Assembly (NCBI RefSeq): GCF_001612685.1 | Contig: NZ_BDAY01000038.1 | Span: forward strand, 53,193 to 117,192 | Reading direction: 5' to 3' | From: Nocardia altamirensis NBRC 108246 | GTDB lineage: Bacteria; Actinomycetota; Actinomycetes; Mycobacteriales; Mycobacteriaceae | DNA: 64,000 nucleotides | Part shown: positions 59,804-64,000 of the stretch, one piece after another | How positions within the stretch are numbered: position 1 is the stretch's first letter | How the letters are laid out: each line of letters starts with the position of its first letter | Made by a program: the position numbers and the translations under genes | Notes under the pieces: model-generated | What the model was told of the DNA's origin: nothing | The model's input: only the letters and a program-made list of their open reading frames with translations | Databases searched by the model: none

Positions 59804-61252
59804 TTGCCGAAAGTTCGTGCGACGGCGTTCATCACCGTTGCTTGTCTCGTCGCGGTGCTGGTCACGGGCTGCACGCGACTGGTGGACGGGCGGGCGGTCT
59901 CCATCTATGACGACCCGTTCAAGGTGGCCGGACTGCCGACTACCGACGGCCCGAGCGGACCACGTCCCGGCGTCCCGGACAGCTCGCTTACTGCCACCAA
60001 TGGGGATGGTAGCGCCGAGGACACGTTGGCACTCAACGCCATCGACGACATCCAGACCTATTGGCGCGCCGAATTCGGCCGCGAGTTCGAGAACGGCGAT
60101 TTCAAGCCGGTCGAGAAGCTCATCTCCTGGAGCGCACGCGCGCCGCGCGCCGAGGCGCTCGAATTCTGTAAAGAGACCACCTATCAGCTGGTGAACGCCG
60201 CGTACTGCCGGTTGGACAACTCGATCGGCTGGGACCGCAAGGTGCTGCTGCCCGCCATGACGGACACCTTCGGCAAGATGGCGGTCGTCATGGTGCTCGC
60301 GCACGAATACGGGCACGCTGTGCAGACCATGGCCAAGCTGGTCGGCGCCAAGGATCCGGTGATCGTCAAGGAACAGCAGGCCGACTGCTTCGCAGGCGCG
60401 TTCATCCGCTCGGTGGCCGAGGGCAAGTCCAAACACTTCACCATCAACACCTCCGACGGCCTCAACAATGTCCTCGCCGCGACCGTGGCCATCCGCGATT
60501 CCGATCCCGATGATCCGGAGAGCGTGCACGGCTCGGCTTTCGAGCGCGTCACCGCGGTGCAGGTCGGTTTCACCGACGGCCCGAAGGGCTGCAAGCGCAT
60601 CGACATGGCCGAGATCAACCAGCGGCGCGGCAATTTGCCGAAGGACTTCAGGAGCGAGGCGACTCGGGGCGAATACCAGATCACCAAGGACAGCCTGGTC
60701 GAGCTCACCAAGGCGCTCGCCGCGCTGCTGCCGACCGCACCGGCACCCGCCTACGACTACTCCGGCGCGAACCTCAGCTGCAGCAACGGCGTTGCCACCG
60801 AGCCGGTTTCCTACTGCCCGACCAAGAACACCATCGGCACCGATATCCCGGCGCTCGCCCAGCGCGGCGCCTCCAACTGGGATGTCGACGATCCGCTGCC
60901 GGTCAAGGTCACCGGCGACTACAACGGCTACATCGTCTTCATTTCCCGCTACACCCTTGCGGTGCAGCAGAATCACGGCCAGCAGCTCCTCGGGCCCAAG
61001 GCCGGGCTCCGGGCCGCCTGCCTGTCCGGTGTGATCACCGGCAAGCTCGCGCTGCCGGACCGCCCGGTGTCGCAGGGCAATATCAGCCTTTCCGCAGGCG
61101 ATCTCGACGAGGCGGTGTCCGGCCTGCTCACCGACGGCCTCGCGGCCAGCGACGCGAAGGGCCAGACCGTGCCGAGCGGCTTCTCCAGGGTGGACGCGTT
61201 CCGTGCAGGCGTGCTGTACGGCGAGAACATCTGCATGTCGCGCTATTCCTGA
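59804..61252 (+). CDS. Lipoprotein neutral zinc metallopeptidase
   Basis: A 482-residue secreted lipoprotein. A signal peptide ends in the lipobox VTGC near residue 24. The zinc site is HEYGH (near residue 165) with a downstream QADCFAGAF block that supplies the third ligand, the pattern of the YpfJ-type neutral zinc metallopeptidases. Paired Cys in the C-terminal half may form disulfides. The start is TTG 59804, placed by GGGGGAG just upstream and by the signal peptide. It is divergent from the FHA-ABC gene and convergent with the FHA gene. The substrate is unknown. Confidence 0.9.
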   Translation: MPKVRATAFITVACLVAVLVTGCTRLVDGRAVSIYDDPFKVAGLPTTDGPSGPRPGVPDSSLTATNGDGSAEDTLALNAIDDIQTYWRAEFGREFENGDFKPVEKLISWSARAPRAEALEFCKETTYQLVNAAYCRLDNSIGWDRKVLLPAMTDTFGKMAVVMVLAHEYGHAVQTMAKLVGAKDPVIVKEQQADCFAGAFIRSVAEGKSKHFTINTSDGLNNVLAATVAIRDSDPDDPESVHGSAFERVTAVQVGFTDGPKGCKRIDMAEINQRRGNLPKDFRSEATRGEYQITKDSLVELTKALAALLPTAPAPAYDYSGANLSCSNGVATEPVSYCPTKNTIGTDIPALAQRGASNWDVDDPLPVKVTGDYNGYIVFISRYTLAVQQNHGQQLLGPKAGLRAACLSGVITGKLALPDRPVSQGNISLSAGDLDEAVSGLLTDGLAASDAKGQTVPSGFSRVDAFRAGVLYGENICMSRYS

Positions 61253-61283
61253 ACGGCGCTGCCCCGCTGCCTCGTAGACGTTG

Positions 61284-62636
61284 TCAGCGGCCGAAGGGCG
61301 GCGGGGCGATGTGCTCGAAACGCAGCACGCGGTTGCCGAGCATGACCTCCGCGCCTGCGACGAGGACCATGGATTGGTTGGGGGCCAAGCGAATCCAGTC
61401 CCGGTAGCCGGGCAGGCGGGTGCGGGTGCCGTTCGTCGATCCCCGATCGATCACGGTCACATCCCAATTCAGCAGGTGGATCTCGGCGTGCGCGCGGGAC
61501 ATGCCGCCCGATGAGTCGTCGACCCGCAGCGGGACCAGGCCGCGCTGCACGGCATCGGAATGCTCGGGGTCCCGGCCGATCACCGCGTCCGCGGACAGCA
61601 CATAGGTCATGCCGTCGTCGAGGATCAGCATGCCGAGCGGCGGGCGCACCACCTCGATCAGCAGCTGGGTCTGGTCGACCGGCATGCCGCAGACCGTGCA
61701 GAACGCCGCCCGCGGATCGCTGGGATGCGCTCTGGCGCACTTGAATCCCATCACCTTGACGGTGAGCGCGGTGGCCTTCGCGGTCGCTTCCAACCGGCGC
61801 TGCAGATCGGGGTCGGGCATCGGGGCGGGATTGGTGCCTGCCAACTGGGTGTGCGCCTGGTGCGGATCCACTTCGATGCCGTGCGGCGCCGTGCCTGCGG
61901 TGTGCAGATCGCTCGCGGTGCTGCGCGGTGCGTCCCCGGTGCCGCCCGCTACCGGCACGGCCGCGTGATTGTCGGTGTGCGCCTCGGCTTCTCGCTGCTC
62001 CGACGGCGACTCGTGATCGATCCGCGCGGTCGGCAGCGGCGCTTCCTCGGCACGCCGACGAGCAGGCCGGGCACTTCCGCTCGAGCGCACCGGCGCACGC
62101 CCACCCTCGGTCCAGACGATCGCGCCGCCCGCTTGCGCGACGCCCTCGGCCAGCCAACCGATCCCACGTTCGGCGGGCAACTCGGGAATGCGGCCCTTCG
62201 CGTCGTCGACGAACAGCGCGACCGCACGCGCGGGCACGCCGACCACCCGGTCGACGGTGAAAGCCGCGTCGCTACCTCGGTACCGCTCGACCCTGCCGTC
62301 CTCGGCAACGACCGCGGTCACCGCGCCGTGCAGGAACAGCGCCACCCCGCCGGTTTCCGCGGCGGACAGAATCCCGAAGTCGATCGGCTCCCCCGGATTG
62401 ATCTGCTCGGCGTGCTTCATCAACCAGCGGGTGGCCTGCCGTGCCACCAGCGCCCCTGGCCCGCCCGGTGCCTGCTCGGTCGCCGCACGCACCAGTTCGG
62501 CCAGCGACTCCAACGCCACCGCCGCCGGCGAATCCTGCGTCAGCCTGCCATTTCCTCGATGCCCGACCACCACGACCGCCCCGGCGACCCGAGCCAGCGC
62601 ATGCGCACCGACAACGACCTCGACCTGCCGATCCAT
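61284..62636 (-). CDS. FHA-domain protein with Cys-pair motif
   Basis: A 450-residue cytosolic protein. The first 200 residues form a domain that looks like a protein-phosphatase-type regulator fold seen in some T7SS-linked FHA proteins (GRLTQDSPAAVALES, ERYRGSDAAFTVD), but this is uncertain. A short region with KCARAHPSD and FCTVCG looks like a zinc ribbon (about 310-330). The C-terminal FHA domain has GRDPEHS, SRAHAEIH and GSTNGT, all needed for phosphothreonine binding. The start is ATG 62636. It is divergent from the lipoprotein gene at 62782. Confidence 0.85.
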   Translation of the reverse strand: MDRQVEVVVGAHALARVAGAVVVVGHRGNGRLTQDSPAAVALESLAELVRAATEQAPGGPGALVARQATRWLMKHAEQINPGEPIDFGILSAAETGGVALFLHGAVTAVVAEDGRVERYRGSDAAFTVDRVVGVPARAVALFVDDAKGRIPELPAERGIGWLAEGVAQAGGAIVWTEGGRAPVRSSGSARPARRRAEEAPLPTARIDHESPSEQREAEAHTDNHAAVPVAGGTGDAPRSTASDLHTAGTAPHGIEVDPHQAHTQLAGTNPAPMPDPDLQRRLEATAKATALTVKVMGFKCARAHPSDPRAAFCTVCGMPVDQTQLLIEVVRPPLGMLILDDGMTYVLSADAVIGRDPEHSDAVQRGLVPLRVDDSSGGMSRAHAEIHLLNWDVTVIDRGSTNGTRTRLPGYRDWIRLAPNQSMVLVAGAEVMLGNRVLRFEHIAPPPFGR

Positions 62637-62781
62637 CAACGGAATCGGCCTGGGCGGAGGGTGCGGTGCGGGGTGGTTGCCACAGAAACAAGGGTATTGC
62701 AATCCCACAACTACTGAAGCGCTCCCCGGCGTCCGTCCGATAACTTCGGTGACAGCACGTGAAGAAACGAGGGGCCCGGTC

Positions 62782-63987
62782 ATGGTTCGGACATCGCGAA
62801 TCGTAGTCACCGCAACATGTATCGCACTGGCAGGTCTGCTGACCGGATGCGGCGGCGTACAAGGAATCGCGCTAGCGGGCGAGCCCGATGTGCGGAAACT
62901 CGAGGTCGGCACATACCCGGTCGACCGCCATCGGTACAACCAGGATCCCGGCGACAAGGCCGCGCTGCTCGAGGGCATGCGGATGTCCGACGCGGTGGTT
63001 CCCGCCGTGTTGATCGACCCGTCGCTCAAGGTCGGCCGCGGCAGCGCCGTGATCGCCGATTCCCAGCAGGCGCTCGATTTCGTCGCCAAGGTCTCCAAGT
63101 CCGTCTTCGATGACCGCAAGCTGATCACCGGCTACGCGGCGAGCGGCGCGGACAAGCCGGATCCGGTCGGCGAGACCAACCCGGCCGCCGACACCACCGC
63201 GGTCACCATCGCGCTGTTCCGTTTCCCGGACCAGGCCGCCGCGAAGCTCGCCGCCAGGGAGCTGGAGGACGTCGACATCTCGATCTCCCCCGACAACCGC
63301 AAGCTCCCGTCGACCAAGTACCCCGACGCCTACATCCATTGGCGCCCAGGCGTTCCCAACATCGGCACCTTCATGGCCTACAAGGAGTTCGTCGTCTCCT
63401 TGTTCGTCCAGCGCCCGCGGCCCGACAGCGCCGACATGGTGTCCTGGGTCGACAAGACCCTCACCGCAGAGCTTGCGCAGCTGGACAAGTTCCAGGCCAC
63501 CCCGCATGACCAGATCAAGAACCTGAAGGTCGACCCGGACGGGCTGCTCGCCCGCGTCGCCGTCGGCGACCGCAAGAGCCGCACCCCGGATACCGCCACC
63601 TTCGGCATCTTCGGCGCCGACCACATGGTGCACCGCGCCGACGACGAATCGAACCATCTGCGACTGTTGCAGGACGCAGGCGCCGACCGTCTCGCCCTCG
63701 TCGACGACAGCTATGTCCTGCGCACCAGGGATGCTGCCGCCGCCCAGAAGCTTGCCACCGGGCTGCTGGAAAGCGAAGGCGCCCATTACGACTCGCTCGG
63801 TGCGCCGAAGGATGTGCCTGGGGCCAAATGCCTGCAGCTCAACAGCGCAGGCGACCCGCAGCGCCAATACAAGTACCGCTGCTATGTGCCGTACAAGCGC
63901 TATGTCGGCGTCGTGACCAGCGACAAGGAGCCCGACGTCCGGCAGAAGGTTGCCGCCGAATACGCACTGCTCGCCAACAGCCTGTGA
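62782..63987 (+). CDS. Large lipoprotein of unknown function (DUF7373-like)
   Basis: A 401-residue secreted lipoprotein. The signal peptide ends in the lipobox LLTGC near residue 23. The body is a two-lobed alpha/beta protein with no catalytic motif, containing VGTYPVDRHRYNQD near the start and two Cys late in the chain (AKCLQL, YRCYVPYKRY) that could form a disulfide. Large lipoproteins of this layout, called DUF7373 in databases by memory, are frequent in nocardiae and often occur in several copies. The start is ATG 62782, preceded by GAGGGG. It ends 13 bp before the window edge. Confidence 0.8.
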   Translation: MVRTSRIVVTATCIALAGLLTGCGGVQGIALAGEPDVRKLEVGTYPVDRHRYNQDPGDKAALLEGMRMSDAVVPAVLIDPSLKVGRGSAVIADSQQALDFVAKVSKSVFDDRKLITGYAASGADKPDPVGETNPAADTTAVTIALFRFPDQAAAKLAARELEDVDISISPDNRKLPSTKYPDAYIHWRPGVPNIGTFMAYKEFVVSLFVQRPRPDSADMVSWVDKTLTAELAQLDKFQATPHDQIKNLKVDPDGLLARVAVGDRKSRTPDTATFGIFGADHMVHRADDESNHLRLLQDAGADRLALVDDSYVLRTRDAAAAQKLATGLLESEGAHYDSLGAPKDVPGAKCLQLNSAGDPQRQYKYRCYVPYKRYVGVVTSDKEPDVRQKVAAEYALLANSL

Positions 63988-64000
63988 GGTCGGCCCCCCC

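Overview
The window is high-GC DNA with actinobacterial codon use and gene order, most likely a Nocardia or a close mycolate-forming relative. The backbone from guaA to rplM keeps the order known from Mycobacterium tuberculosis (guaA, guaB3, guaB2, a DUF5319 gene, rsdA, sigD, an Rv3415c-like gene, whiB3, groEL1, groES, tsaD, rimI, tsaB, tsaE, alr, nnr, glmS, glmM, rpsI, rplM), broken up by accessory genes. No tRNA, rRNA, transposase, CRISPR array or replication origin was recognised.

Left end (1-11.6 kb): the SOS mutasome is split over two LexA-type operons. A small repeat-like protein and dnaE2 share one SOS box at 3806-3821; imuA' and imuB share another at 11380-11395. Between them lie an SDR oxidoreductase with a TetR-type palindrome, a phage-tail-lysozyme-like protein in lower-GC DNA, a sucrase/ferredoxin-like protein, a hydrolase and a methyltransferase. 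From 11.6 to 17 kb there are a membrane-anchored Ser/Thr kinase and a LiaFSR-like envelope-stress cluster: LuxR-type regulator, PspC-fused histidine kinase, and a divergent PspC/LiaF-like protein with a 70-residue membrane partner.

Middle (17-35 kb): guanine nucleotide synthesis (guaA, guaB3, guaB2), sigD-rsdA, whiB3, then a sigK-like gene with a near-consensus SigK promoter, no redox cysteines, and a 78-residue RskA-like partner that has lost its membrane anchor. The his-tail groEL1 and groES follow with a CIRCE element, then a membrane-anchored Hsp70-like protein and about 2 kb of non-coding DNA built of degenerate 20-bp minisatellite units, a 179-bp duplication and large hairpins.

Right part (35-64 kb): a compact operon for tRNA t6A modification and alanine racemase (alr, hydrolase, tsaE, tsaB, rimI, tsaD), nnr, a cupredoxin lipoprotein, a marR-MFS pair, glmS, a four-gene set resembling type VII secretion cargo (47.3-50.3 kb), a PspC protein, an ABC-F ATPase behind a 35-codon leader, glmM, rpsI and rplM. 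The right end has a degenerate Hsp70-like membrane protein, an FHA-FHA-ABC transporter like Rv1747, a lipoprotein metallopeptidase, an FHA protein and a large lipoprotein.

Main observations to follow: a 39-bp intergenic repeat in three copies, each holding a short Met-Gly-Asn-Ser reading frame; an SOS operon putting a repeat protein ahead of dnaE2; the stripped-down SigK/RskA pair; the minisatellite region; two alpha/beta-hydrolase-fold proteins without their nucleophile; and the type VII cargo cluster.
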